DNA of 64,000 bases, from assembly GCA_963779645.1 (NCBI GenBank), contig CAVZYX010000005.1, positions 806,001 to 870,000 on the forward strand. Reading direction: 5' to 3'. The stretch's first letter is position 1. Each line of letters starts with the position of its first letter. Below the pieces are notes generated by a model, which was given only the letters and a program-made list of their open reading frames with translations, did not search any database and had not been told where the DNA came from. Of this stretch, positions 8,446 through 16,494 are shown in pieces. The DNA comes from CALMBW01 sp963779645. Its GTDB lineage: Bacteria; Actinomycetota; CADDZG01; WHSQ01. Made by a program: the position numbers and the translations under genes.

Positions 8446-8889
8446 CTAGAAGCACGACGCGATAACTCCGGCAGACTGGCAAGTTGCCTGATGCGTACGA
8501 AAGCCAGCCCTAACCAGCTTGCCAGTGGACCAAAAGCTGAACTTCATTGTGTAATCAGCCACTTCTATCGAGTTGTGTTCGAGTAGAACTTCGCCCTTAC
8601 ATGATCCTGCTTTGACGTCACACGTCAGTCGCTCCCTAACGCGGCCGCAAGTGATATCACACCGCCTGATCGAGAGAATTACGACTATGGCTTTGAGGGA
8701 GGTCTTCCGCAAGCACGCTCTCGAGAAAGCGAAACCCCACCGCGCAGACGCCACTTCATACGCGTAAGTCGTGGCCGGCCTGCATGGATCGTCCTTCTCT
8801 GCTCCAAGACTCTGAACAGGTGACAACAGAGATGGGACGAGGGCCATCACAACAAGAGAGGCGAACATCTGGCTTAATGTACGAGTCAT
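8446..8889 (-). CDS. Small secreted cysteine-containing protein
   Basis: I choose the internal ATG at 8889 (preceded by AAAAGGG) over the first ATG at 8988, because it places a clean signal peptide at the N-terminus: MTRTLSQMFASLVVMALVPSL, with likely cleavage after VQSLGA. The mature part (about 115 aa) has eight or so cysteines, including RRCDITCGRV and CDVKAGSCKG, suggesting disulfides outside the cell. No family recognised. It is the last of four minus-strand genes (10839 to 8446) for exported proteins. Confidence 0.55.
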   Translation of the reverse strand: MTRTLSQMFASLVVMALVPSLLSPVQSLGAEKDDPCRPATTYAYEVASARWGFAFSRACLRKTSLKAIVVILSIRRCDITCGRVRERLTCDVKAGSCKGEVLLEHNSIEVADYTMKFSFWSTGKLVRAGFRTHQATCQSAGVIASCF

Positions 8890-8965
8890 CACACCCTTTT
8901 GTGGTCCTGCGGCTACAGCCTTACTTTCGAACTCCTCACGGTGCAGACTAATTGGGCTGGATTGG

Positions 8966-9511
8966 CTAGGGTGCATCTGCTTGGTCATAGTCGATGAATG
9001 CGAAACCCGCTGGAAAAGTCAGAACGTGCGTACTTGTTATGCGCCAAACGCCACTGCACGAACTGCATGAGTGGGACTTCGGCCCTGCGGTGGCAAAGAC
9101 ACAGTTGTAGCACTGCCCGTGGCCGGTCGTATCAACCGATGATCCACCTCGTTGCAATTGTGCTTGGACATCGAGTTCAACCATTCGAGTGTCACAGTGC
9201 GAGATAGCGGAATAATTGAAACTCCCCGCCACCTGCCCACTCGTGCGCTCGCCGGCAAAACCACCATCGTTGTCGAGGCTGCACTGGATGAGGACGGCGG
9301 GGTCGGCGGCGGCCTCATCGCCCTGCCCAGCGATTGGAGGAAGCGCGATGACCGTTTGACCCCCCACCATTCCTCCAACCGGCGCGGGAGAAAGGGTCAG
9401 ATCCAACTCAACTTCCTCTGGCAACGTGACGGCGGAGCTAGCGGGTGCGAAAGCGAACAGGCTAGCTGACAGAAAGAAAAGGACTGAAATACGAGCTGAT
9501 TGACGTTGCAC
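8966..9511 (-). CDS. Secreted cysteine-rich protein of unknown function
   Basis: The 181-aa product starts at a GTG at 9511 and has a signal peptide (ISVLFFLSASLFAFAPASSA). The mature region is rich in Gly and Pro at first. It then shows a beta-rich part with a cysteine cluster (GQCYNCVF ... SHSCSSCSG) close to the C-terminus, possibly a disulfide-bonded domain. It begins four bases after the stop of the upstream lipoprotein gene, so the two are in one transcript. No recognised family. Confidence 0.6.
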   Translation of the reverse strand: MQRQSARISVLFFLSASLFAFAPASSAVTLPEEVELDLTLSPAPVGGMVGGQTVIALPPIAGQGDEAAADPAVLIQCSLDNDGGFAGERTSGQVAGSFNYSAISHCDTRMVELDVQAQLQRGGSSVDTTGHGQCYNCVFATAGPKSHSCSSCSGVWRITSTHVLTFPAGFAFIDYDQADAP

Positions 9512-9514
9512 TAC

Positions 9515-10330
9515 TTACCCCCTTCGCTCAACGATGTCTAGAAATGCCTCTCCTCGAGTAAGACCGACTGAGTTTTCAAGTGAGAAGTGGATTGTGATGG
9601 CGTCCCATGGTGGAAGGCTCGAAGACGTTTCGATCAGGAGCGTTCCGCGAGTGAACCAGTCCTCTGGGGTTCCAGTTGGATTGATCTTGAACATCCACGA
9701 AGTTGTGTCAGGTCGGTCGACAGAGAGAACGTATTTGCCATTCGTGGTGAGGGCCCTGGATTCATCTCCAACTCCAAGCGGAAGCCATTTCAAGGGCTCC
9801 TCCAGTGGGAATCCAAAGGAGTATGTGCCGCCTTCTGGGTAAGGCGTAATGAACGACAACCTTCGAACTAGAGATGCGTCAGGACCGTTCAAATGGAAAA
9901 TTAGACCCAATCCCCTCCAAGTGTCGCCCTCGTACTGCTCTCCGAATAGGAGGAGGGTTCGAGCCCCCGCGTCAAAGCTGGTATCGATGGTTGTGGGCAA
10001 CTCCAAGGTTTTGGAGAATTCTCCTTGAGTGAACGTGAACTCTCCCCGCGCGCTGTAACTCGCATCCCACAGCATGTCGCTCACCTTGAAAGTATGTTCG
10101 ACTTCGGAGGAGGGACGGTTAGTGCTGGTGTTCCGACGTCCGTGCCATTGTGGATTTCCAACCCCCGAGTTGGCAAGCACAGAGGGCCTTGGGTTCCCCT
10201 TGGCATTTGGCGAGCTCTCGGGAAGAGAGTACGAACTCAGCTCCTTCGCCTGGCCCGAAGTGCCCGCGCACGATGTCGAGGCTAGAAGCATAAGTGACAC
10301 TAGGCGGCGGGTGTGGGCGAGATGTTTCAT
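9515..10330 (-). CDS. Putative lipoprotein of unknown function
   Basis: The 271-aa product starts MKHLAHTRRLVSLMLLASTSC, a lipoprotein signal with the lipobox ASTSC, so it should be anchored to the outer face of the membrane. A Ser/Pro-rich linker follows, then a beta-strand-rich domain (EFTFTQGEFSKTLELPTT; TTNGKYVLSVDRPDTTSWMF). Its ATG overlaps the stop of the upstream lipoprotein gene (ATGA), showing translational coupling. No family recognised. Confidence 0.65.
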   Translation of the reverse strand: MKHLAHTRRLVSLMLLASTSCAGTSGQAKELSSYSLPESSPNAKGNPRPSVLANSGVGNPQWHGRRNTSTNRPSSEVEHTFKVSDMLWDASYSARGEFTFTQGEFSKTLELPTTIDTSFDAGARTLLLFGEQYEGDTWRGLGLIFHLNGPDASLVRRLSFITPYPEGGTYSFGFPLEEPLKWLPLGVGDESRALTTNGKYVLSVDRPDTTSWMFKINPTGTPEDWFTRGTLLIETSSSLPPWDAITIHFSLENSVGLTRGEAFLDIVERRG

Positions 10331-10839
10331 GAGCGATCAACAAAGCCCTCATAAACATCGAAAATCTGGCTTGCATCTTGAATCTTTCCCATGAGGCAAG
10401 GGTCACCATTGCGATAGAGGCAGGCCAACGGCTGGGCATGCATCTCATAGGTTCCCTCATCGTTGTACGTCGCATAGTTCCCTCGGTGGGAGGGATACAT
10501 CCCTCCGGTACCCAACCAGGTCGTTGTGTCGTAATCATGCTCGAATACCGAAGCGCCGGAGGGAACATCTCGGGCCCGCACACGATAGGTGAGTTGAAAA
10601 TCAACATCAGTGTAGAGAACCTCGACTCCGGTCTCGGACGTCAGGGTTGTACCCGTGGTGAAAAGTTCTCCGTAGGGAAAAACGGCAACGTGGATGTCCC
10701 AAATAGTCCCTCCACCAGCATTCTTGGCGGTACCTTGTCCAGCGCCAGGAACACATGCACCCAGCAGAAGAAGCAATATCAGCGCGACGAAACCTCGAGT
10801 GGAAGCGCGCCGCATGGAGAAGCGATCGAACGTAGTCAT
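10327..10839 (-). CDS. Putative lipoprotein of unknown function
   Basis: Starting from the ATG at 10839 (a purine-rich GAGGGGGTGGGG lies just upstream), the protein opens with an Arg-containing N-region and the signal GFVALILLLLLGAC (lipobox LLGAC). The longer reading from 10992 would bury this signal, so I reject it. The mature part (about 135 aa) is beta-rich with two Cys near the end (PLACLYRNGDPCLMG). It overlaps the next gene by four bases. Divergent from the lysyl-oxidase-like gene at 11086. No family recognised. Confidence 0.6.
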   Translation of the reverse strand: MTTFDRFSMRRASTRGFVALILLLLLGACVPGAGQGTAKNAGGGTIWDIHVAVFPYGELFTTGTTLTSETGVEVLYTDVDFQLTYRVRARDVPSGASVFEHDYDTTTWLGTGGMYPSHRGNYATYNDEGTYEMHAQPLACLYRNGDPCLMGKIQDASQIFDVYEGFVDRS

Positions 10840-11085
10840 CCCCACCCCCTCGCCCGGAATGTCCGTTATCGACTGGAATGGTAAAGACTCGCCCGGCAGC
10901 GGGTCAAGCGCAGAATCTGACCTGAACGTTAAGAACGCTCGCCTTAGGCGTGAAGAAATTGCCCGTGAGGACCGATGTTCACGCGGTTCCACATCACTTC
11001 TCGACTCATGCGCATCTCAGGGTCGTCACCGAGAGTTGGCACTTCAGCGCAGGGGAATGAAACGCCGACGCCGAAGCCTTCGGAC

Positions 11086-12351
11086 ATGAGGGGCAAACTC
11101 TTAACTTCTCTCTGCGTTCTGCTTGCAACTGGACTTGCTGGCGCTGCGGATGCAGGCGACCCTTTGGTCGCGTCGCTGCACGTGGGGGATGAGGTTTTCT
11201 GGCACGGGCCATACATCGAGAAGAGAGCGAATCCCGCGGACTGCACGGCCGAGCGAGGGGAAGGCTGCCATTACTACCGGCTGGAGGTGGCGGAGGCCGC
11301 CGATCGCCTGCGGGTCGCCATCGACTATCCGATGACCGCGAATGGTTGGGTGAATCTCGATCTGTTGTCTCCGGACGGAGACCCTGTGAAACAGGGTCCC
11401 GGCGGCTTCTACTCGAGCGAGACCTTCGTCAAGAAGCCGCAGCTTGGTACCTGGACCGTTGTGGTCCAAGCTTATGGGTCGAAGAGCGCGTTTCGCTTGC
11501 GGGCCAAGCTCGAGACTTTGGATCGAAGCACATCGGGACGTCGGATCTTGGCACCCAACCTCCGCTTGGAGCCTCCCTTCGAGTTCCGATTCCGTCCACC
11601 CGTCACGATGATCGCCGGGGTCACCGCCGGCTTCGGACGGAGTGTCACCGAGACCTGCGGAGTCGATGAAATGGTCGAAGAGTCGGCGCACCGCTGCTTA
11701 CGGCTGTCCACCGGCCCCCAGAACACCGGCGACGGTCCTCTCGAAGTCCGGTTCTCTCCGGTCACCGATGCCCTGACCACTGAAGCTCCGATGTATCAGT
11801 TGGTCCACTACTCGGATGGGTCCGTGAAGGAGCGTCGGGCGGGCACCTACGAGTATCACAAGATGCACGGGCACTATCACTTCACGGGCTTCGCGAAACT
11901 CCAGCTCTTCCGGGTGATCGACCCCGATCGAGGTGAGATGGAACAGGCGGGAGACGGCAATAAGTCCGGGTTCTGTTTCGGAGACGTTCTCATGAACTCG
12001 TGGAACAGATTCATCCAGGATCGCGCGGCAAGCAGTCGGAGCTCCTGTTCCGATCATTTCGAGGCTTACATGGGATTGACCCGGGGGTGGACCGACATCT
12101 ATTCGTGGGACACACCGGGGAACTACGTTGAGTTCGGTGACAATCCCGACGGCCTGTACGTTGTCCGGGGCAGCGTCGACACAGACGACATGATCCTTGA
12201 GACAGATGAATCGGACAACGTTTCCTACGCCTACATCAACGTGAAGGGTGACAAGGTCCGGATCCTGGAGCGCGGTTTCGGCGCGAGCCCCTGGGATCCC
12301 CACAAGGAGGTCTTTGTCGACTGGATCGAGGCGCTCTTCGGCCGTGGCTAG
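11086..12351 (+). CDS. Secreted lysyl-oxidase-like protein
   Basis: From the ATG at 11086 the product is 421 aa with a signal peptide (LLTSLCVLLATGLAGAADA). Residues about 30-160 form a pre-peptidase-C-like beta domain (HYYRLEVAEAADRLRVAIDY). The C-terminal half carries the lysyl-oxidase signature YEYHKMHGHYHFTGF, whose HxHxH histidines bind copper in that family, plus paired cysteines and a conserved GFCFGD motif. Lysyl oxidases oxidise peptidyl-lysine to allysine; bacterial homologues are extracellular and poorly characterised, and many may only share the fold. A decayed paralogue lies at 3865-5024. The upstream ATG at 10975 would hide the signal peptide. Confidence 0.75.
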   Translation: MRGKLLTSLCVLLATGLAGAADAGDPLVASLHVGDEVFWHGPYIEKRANPADCTAERGEGCHYYRLEVAEAADRLRVAIDYPMTANGWVNLDLLSPDGDPVKQGPGGFYSSETFVKKPQLGTWTVVVQAYGSKSAFRLRAKLETLDRSTSGRRILAPNLRLEPPFEFRFRPPVTMIAGVTAGFGRSVTETCGVDEMVEESAHRCLRLSTGPQNTGDGPLEVRFSPVTDALTTEAPMYQLVHYSDGSVKERRAGTYEYHKMHGHYHFTGFAKLQLFRVIDPDRGEMEQAGDGNKSGFCFGDVLMNSWNRFIQDRAASSRSSCSDHFEAYMGLTRGWTDIYSWDTPGNYVEFGDNPDGLYVVRGSVDTDDMILETDESDNVSYAYINVKGDKVRILERGFGASPWDPHKEVFVDWIEALFGRG

Positions 12352-12668
12352 GGAATCTTCCCGGCGCTGTCGTGTGCTTTCGACGAGGAGATACATGTGC
12401 CTTTCTCGTCCGCTCCTGCGATCAGCGAAGTCGTGGACAAGAAGTGAGATGCCTCCGATTGGCTCGATTCTCGAGAGGTCGCGACGCTGCTTCCCGACAA
12501 GCACACTGAGAGCGTCAGTACTTCTCAGCCTTGGCGAGGGAGCGTAGGCAGATTGGTATCAAGGATCGCTGGGTCTAGTAGAGGCAGGGTCTTGCTCTTC
12601 GGTGCATCCAGGCGTTCCGAGAGTTGGGAATTCCGTTACGGCTGGGGCGTGAGGCAGCCTCAATAGCT
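12352..12668. other. Intergenic stretch without a recognisable gene
   Basis: Between the lysyl-oxidase-like gene and the hairpin at 12669 I see no frame with protein-like composition and no tRNA-like fold. It probably holds 3' untranslated sequence of the plus-strand gene. Confidence 0.4.
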
Positions 12669-12700
12669 GCCCCTGAGGGTTTTCTACCGGCCCCAGGGGC
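12669..12700. terminator. Hairpin between convergent genes, probable terminator
   Basis: The arms GCCCCTGAGG (from 12669) and CCCCAGGGGC (12691-12700) pair over ten positions with one mismatch around a T-rich loop. There is a pyrimidine-rich tail (CCTTCGTTTCC) on the plus side. It sits between the plus-strand lysyl-oxidase-like gene and the minus-strand lipoprotein gene, where a bidirectional stop is expected. The right arm is part of the 20-mer shared with 6188-6207. Confidence 0.45.
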
Positions 12701-12788
12701 CCTTCGTTTCCTACGCATCCGGGATTATCCCGCTTACTTTCCACAATGGACCACCGAGGGGTGGGTGATCGCGGAAAGAACGGTGAGC

Positions 12789-13538
12789 TTAGTAGTCGCC
12801 CTCGAGGGGACAACCGCGGCCCCCACGAACCTTCACCTTGTCAAACTGGAGTTGTGCCTCTCCGTCTTGGGGTTCGGCCGTCAGCTCGGCGGATCTTTCA
12901 TCGAGGAAGTAGTTGGCCACGATCGTGAAGGGTTTCTTCGAGTCGAGGCCGAGAAGAGCACGCGCATCGTCATCGCAGTCGATCGAACGAACGATCGGAT
13001 AGGCACCGACATAGCCCGACGCGAACTTATTGTCCTGCCACTCACCCTCGTTAGCCTGGAAGTACACCGCCCAGTAAGACCGTCCGTCGACCAATCGATG
13101 AAGAGGGGGCGCCGGTTCGGCCATGTTGCGTGGAAGCTCGAAGTCAAGCCGGGTGGTTTCGTTGCGGTCGACGTCGACCGCCTGAGTGACTTCGCGGTAG
13201 CCGGTCGCCTCGATGCTGAGTTGATATAGACCCGGCGACAGGCTGATCCGGTACCGCCCGTTCTCGAAGCCGTAGCCGATGTCTTGTTCATCGTCGGGAA
13301 CGAAAGCGAGGGATCCCTCGGCGATCGGTTCACCGTCGGGTCCTTCGACCGTTCCCTGGACCACGCTCTTGGCCCCAACCACGGCCTGGCAATCGAGTCC
13401 GGCGGGGTCGTCGTCGTTCTCGACGGGATCCTCGGCCATCGACGTCGGGCAGGTAGCCGACGAGCGCCAGTCGAACCCATTTCCCTCTCCGCAGGCCAGC
13501 CCGAAAGCCAACAGGCCGGCGAAGGCGATGCGTTGCAT
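12789..13538 (-). CDS. Lipoprotein with carboxypeptidase-regulatory-like (Ig-type) domain
   Basis: From the ATG at 13538 (an alternative ATG lies at 13553) the signal IAFAGLLAFGLAC gives a lipobox GLAC. Residues about 55-125 (VVQGTVEGPDGEPIAEGSLAF ... LSPGLYQLSIEATGYREV) match the CarboxypepD_reg/transthyretin-like beta-sandwich found in many extracellular proteins. The C-terminal ~110 residues (SYWAVYFQANEGEW; PFTIVANYFLDE) are an unassigned domain. The protein is expected at the outer membrane face. It is divergent from the histidine kinase gene, 130 bases away. Confidence 0.65.
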   Translation of the reverse strand: MQRIAFAGLLAFGLACGEGNGFDWRSSATCPTSMAEDPVENDDDPAGLDCQAVVGAKSVVQGTVEGPDGEPIAEGSLAFVPDDEQDIGYGFENGRYRISLSPGLYQLSIEATGYREVTQAVDVDRNETTRLDFELPRNMAEPAPPLHRLVDGRSYWAVYFQANEGEWQDNKFASGYVGAYPIVRSIDCDDDARALLGLDSKKPFTIVANYFLDERSAELTAEPQDGEAQLQFDKVKVRGGRGCPLEGDY

Positions 13539-13671
13539 GGCTGAACCGATCATCGATTTCAGTGTCGCACGCTGCTCGTGGCTAGATGGTTATCCGTTCC
13601 GGCTCAAGCCCAGCGGGTCGTACTAGCATTCAGTGCCAAGGGTGCCTCGGCGCCAGATAAAGAGGAGTGGC

Positions 13672-15153
13672 ATGGATCCAACCGACAGCCCGCCGCCGGT
13701 GTTACCCGATCCCGTCGGGGATACGGTCCAGGCCCTCGCGACCCATCTTCGTGCCGAACGCTGGCTCGTAGCTCTTCAAACCGACAGGGGCTGGATCGCT
13801 CACGGTCGCGAGCCGTCGCACAAAGACGATCTGTTGCTCCACCTCGCCGTGGCCTTGAGCTCTGGCGAAGGTGTCTTCATCTACGACACGCCCGAGCTCG
13901 GACATGCGGGTCTCCGCCTGCAGACCAGCGGGGTAGATCGGCTGATGGTGATCGTGTCACGCACGGGCCCACGCGCGTCGATCATCTTCATCGAGAACCC
14001 TCGGTCCGTGGCTGTAGATGTCTTCGTGGATAGCGATGTTGCACCAGCTCTTGCTCGGATGGCCGCCTCGGTGAGATCGACATACGACTGTATGCAGCGT
14101 GTGAGCGAGCTGAAGACCATCGACCGGTGGATGGTGACTCTCGGACATCTTGCCGACGGAGAGATCGAAGAGGGTGAAGCCCTTCAACAACTTGGCCAGT
14201 TCGGCTTCGCTTCCACCTTTGTCGTAATGCGGCCCGCGCTCGATCATCTCGACACCGCTTGGGCAACGAAAGATGGAACCGAGTGGCGTACCGGTTCGAC
14301 GAGGCTCCGCAATGCCGGTTCGCTGAAACTCGATCCCCCGTCGGACGAGCAGACGAACACCATCGCTAAGTTGCTGGGTGTTGAGGCCCCCACGACATGG
14401 TTGATCGGCAGGTCACACACTGGGACAGTCCTTGCCGCGGGGGATGCGGCCGACGGCTCGGAGTCTGCAGACATCCTTGCCGGGTTGCTTGAGTCGGCCG
14501 CCGGCAGGGGACGTGACACGACGGCTACACGCAACAACGCTCTCCTATCCGAGCGCGCCCGGATCGCGGGCGTGATCCACGAAGGCATCACCCAGGTCCT
14601 CACGAACGTCGCGATACAGATGGAAGTCCTCGATCAGGTGATGGACGATCCGAAGGCAGCTCGGAAGATGGTGCAAGCGATGAGGGGTGCGGTCTTGGAG
14701 GCACTCGACTCTCTTCGCGGTGCGATCTTGGAGCTGACCCCGAATGCCCCCGAATGGACGGACCTGGCAGGTGGCTTGGAGCGTTTCATCGGGGACTTCG
14801 GAGCCCAGTGGGGGCTTGACCTCTCCTACACGATCGAAGGTACCCCCCGTGACATCGATCCCGATGTACTCGCCTTGGTGTTCGCCTTCGTCCAAGAAGG
14901 CCTGAGCAACGTGCGCAAGCACGCGGGGACCGAGGCTGCAGCCGTCGTCTTGAGCTTCGAAGACGATGTCGTGAGGTGCGCGGTTGGCGACGAAGGCAAA
15001 GGGTTCGATCCTGCTGACCGAGCTCAGGAGGGGTTCCGTCTTCACCAAGGTCTGCAGATCGTTCGCTCGCGCGTACGGCTTGCCGGAGGAAAGCTGGAGG
15101 TACAGTCAACTCCGGGTCATGGAACGACGATGCTGTTAGAAGTTGTTGCTTAA
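13672..15153 (+). CDS. Sensor histidine kinase, NarX/LiaS (HisKA_3) type
   Basis: The 493-aa protein starts at the ATG at 13672 behind AGAGGAG. Residues 1-290 form an N-terminal sensory region without membrane segments, so the kinase is cytoplasmic. The dimerisation/phospho-acceptor helix ERARIAGVIHEGI places the phosphorylated histidine at about residue 303. The ATP-binding domain has the N box (FVQEGLSNVRKH, Asn about 413) and G boxes (GDEGKGFDP; STPGHGTTM). HisKA_3 kinases pair with LuxR-type regulators, and one follows at 15272, so these two form a two-component system at the head of the polysaccharide locus. The signal is unknown. Confidence 0.85.
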   Translation: MDPTDSPPPVLPDPVGDTVQALATHLRAERWLVALQTDRGWIAHGREPSHKDDLLLHLAVALSSGEGVFIYDTPELGHAGLRLQTSGVDRLMVIVSRTGPRASIIFIENPRSVAVDVFVDSDVAPALARMAASVRSTYDCMQRVSELKTIDRWMVTLGHLADGEIEEGEALQQLGQFGFASTFVVMRPALDHLDTAWATKDGTEWRTGSTRLRNAGSLKLDPPSDEQTNTIAKLLGVEAPTTWLIGRSHTGTVLAAGDAADGSESADILAGLLESAAGRGRDTTATRNNALLSERARIAGVIHEGITQVLTNVAIQMEVLDQVMDDPKAARKMVQAMRGAVLEALDSLRGAILELTPNAPEWTDLAGGLERFIGDFGAQWGLDLSYTIEGTPRDIDPDVLALVFAFVQEGLSNVRKHAGTEAAAVVLSFEDDVVRCAVGDEGKGFDPADRAQEGFRLHQGLQIVRSRVRLAGGKLEVQSTPGHGTTMLLEVVA

Positions 15154-15167
15154 GACGTAGACTTTAG

Positions 15168-15271
15168 TTGCATGCTTTATTGGGCAAATAGGGGCGAAAC
15201 TGACGCACCGGAGTGGTCTTTACGGCCTAAGTTCTCCGGTATGCGCGTGATTCGGCCCCGTCTAGAAGAAG
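15168..15271 (+). promoter_or_regulatory. Structured leader resembling a c-di-GMP-I (GEMM) riboswitch
   Basis: Upstream of the regulator gene, four sequence blocks typical of GEMM-I aptamers appear in order: GGGCAAA (15182-15188), GCGAAA (15194-15199), GACGCA (15202-15207) and CGGCCTAAG (15223-15231). A stem ACCGGAG/CTCCGGT (15207-15213 with 15234-15240) and an alternative outer pairing GCATGC/GTATGC (15170-15175 with 15239-15244) are possible. Spacing between the third and fourth blocks is longer than in the canonical aptamer and the P2 stem is weak, so this may be a divergent member or a look-alike. A covariance-model search would settle it. Confidence 0.4.
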
Positions 15272-15931
15272 ATGGTGGCAGTCATGGACGTAGAGAAGAA
15301 GACGGTCCTCCTGGTCGACGATCACTCGGTCGTTCGTGAAGGGATCCGCTTGCTCCTCGAGACCCTCCTCAAGATGCGAGTGATCGAGGCTTCTTCAGGT
15401 CCGGAAGCCTTATCGGTTCTCGGGAGTGAGACCGTCGACATCGTCCTCTTGGACGCCAGGATGCCCGACCACGATGGGATCTGGACCCTCAACAAGATCC
15501 GTGAGACCAACCCCGACCTCCCCGTTCTGATGCTGTCCACTTATGACACCGAGGAATACGTCGACCAGTCGCTCGCCGCAGGGGCGGCCGGCTACCTCTT
15601 GAAGGAAGCATCCAGTCAGCAGCTGGCCGAGGCCATCGACACGGCTCTGGGTAAAAGAGGTATCTACCTCCATCCCGCGGTCGCCCAGAGGGTGCTCGCC
15701 CGTGGTCGCGGCGAAGAGAAGGACGGCTCGGGGCTGTCAGAGCGCGAGCTCGAGGTCTTGCAATTGCTCGCCAAAGGCGCAACGAACGACGAGATCGCCT
15801 CCGCCCTGTTCCTCTCAGAGAAGACGGTCAAGAGCCATCTCTCATCGATCTTCCGCAAGCTCCGGGTTACGAACCGCACCCAGGCTGCGTCGAAAGCGAT
15901 CCGCGAGAGGCTCGTCAAACTCCCCGGCTAG
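15272..15931 (+). CDS. Response regulator, NarL/LuxR family
   Basis: This 219-aa protein has a receiver domain (TVLLVDDHSVVREG; phosphorylatable Asp61 in VDIVLLDARMP; conserved Lys in GYLLKEAS) and a C-terminal LuxR helix-turn-helix (LSERELEVLQLLAKGATNDEIASAL ... EKTVKSHLSSIFRKL). It is the cognate partner of the kinase ending 118 bases upstream and is expected to bind DNA as a dimer when phosphorylated. The kinase-to-regulator gap contains the structured leader described separately, so it may be transcribed or attenuated independently. An ATG four codons in (15284) is an equally good start. Confidence 0.9.
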   Translation: MVAVMDVEKKTVLLVDDHSVVREGIRLLLETLLKMRVIEASSGPEALSVLGSETVDIVLLDARMPDHDGIWTLNKIRETNPDLPVLMLSTYDTEEYVDQSLAAGAAGYLLKEASSQQLAEAIDTALGKRGIYLHPAVAQRVLARGRGEEKDGSGLSERELEVLQLLAKGATNDEIASALFLSEKTVKSHLSSIFRKLRVTNRTQAASKAIRERLVKLPG

Positions 15932-16094
15932 GCGTGCTGCTAGTTCTCACGAGCTATGCCCGCAGTAGTTGTGACTAGCTCCGGTAGCGCATCAGACTAA
16001 GTCCCAAGTCCTCTTTCCTTTCGTGCGAGCGAAGGATTCATGGGTGGGGGCGCAGGCACAATACTTCCAGAAATGACCAGGAAAGGAGCACGTC

Positions 16095-16460
16095 TTGAAC
16101 CTACAGGTCGTCGTTGCCGACCCGAGAGGATCGGCACGAACGGCGTTGACCAACCTCGTGCAGGAATGGGGTTGGACGGTCAGCGGCGAAGCGACCGATG
16201 GGTTCGAAGCGGTGCGACTTGCTCGCGAAGTGAAGCCCGACGTGTTGCTGGTGGACGCGGCAGCCGGAGGACTGGACGTCGCGTCGATCTACGACCTGGT
16301 CGATGCGGAAGCCGGACCATTACTGGTGCGGTTGATCGATCGGCCTCAGCAGCACGGGACGCATCGAATGGGCGTCGCAGTGCTGAAGGGGGTCCCCGGC
16401 GAGCGAGTTCGAGCCGTGATCCTCGAAGCACTGAAAGATCGGACTGCCGGAACACCTTGA
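16095..16460 (+). CDS. Receiver-only response regulator
   Basis: The 121-aa product, starting at a TTG with AGGAAAGGAG upstream, is a single receiver domain. It has the N-terminal strand and acidic site (LQVVVADPRG), an Asp in the third strand (DVLLVDAA) and a hydrophobic core. The acidic pocket has only one of the two usual acidic residues after strand one, and the usual switch Thr and Lys are hard to place, so phosphorylation may be weak or lost. No output domain follows. It sits 34 bases before the HEAT-repeat gene and probably belongs to the same operon, possibly as a protein-interaction module. Confidence 0.7.
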   Translation: MNLQVVVADPRGSARTALTNLVQEWGWTVSGEATDGFEAVRLAREVKPDVLLVDAAAGGLDVASIYDLVDAEAGPLLVRLIDRPQQHGTHRMGVAVLKGVPGERVRAVILEALKDRTAGTP

Positions 16461-16494
16461 AACAACACTTCCCCACACGAATCAGGAGAGCGCC

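Noticed and set aside
11698..12504. 268-aa minus-strand frame opposite the lysyl-oxidase-like gene
   Set aside because: Antisense shadow; the plus frame has the signal peptide and copper motif.
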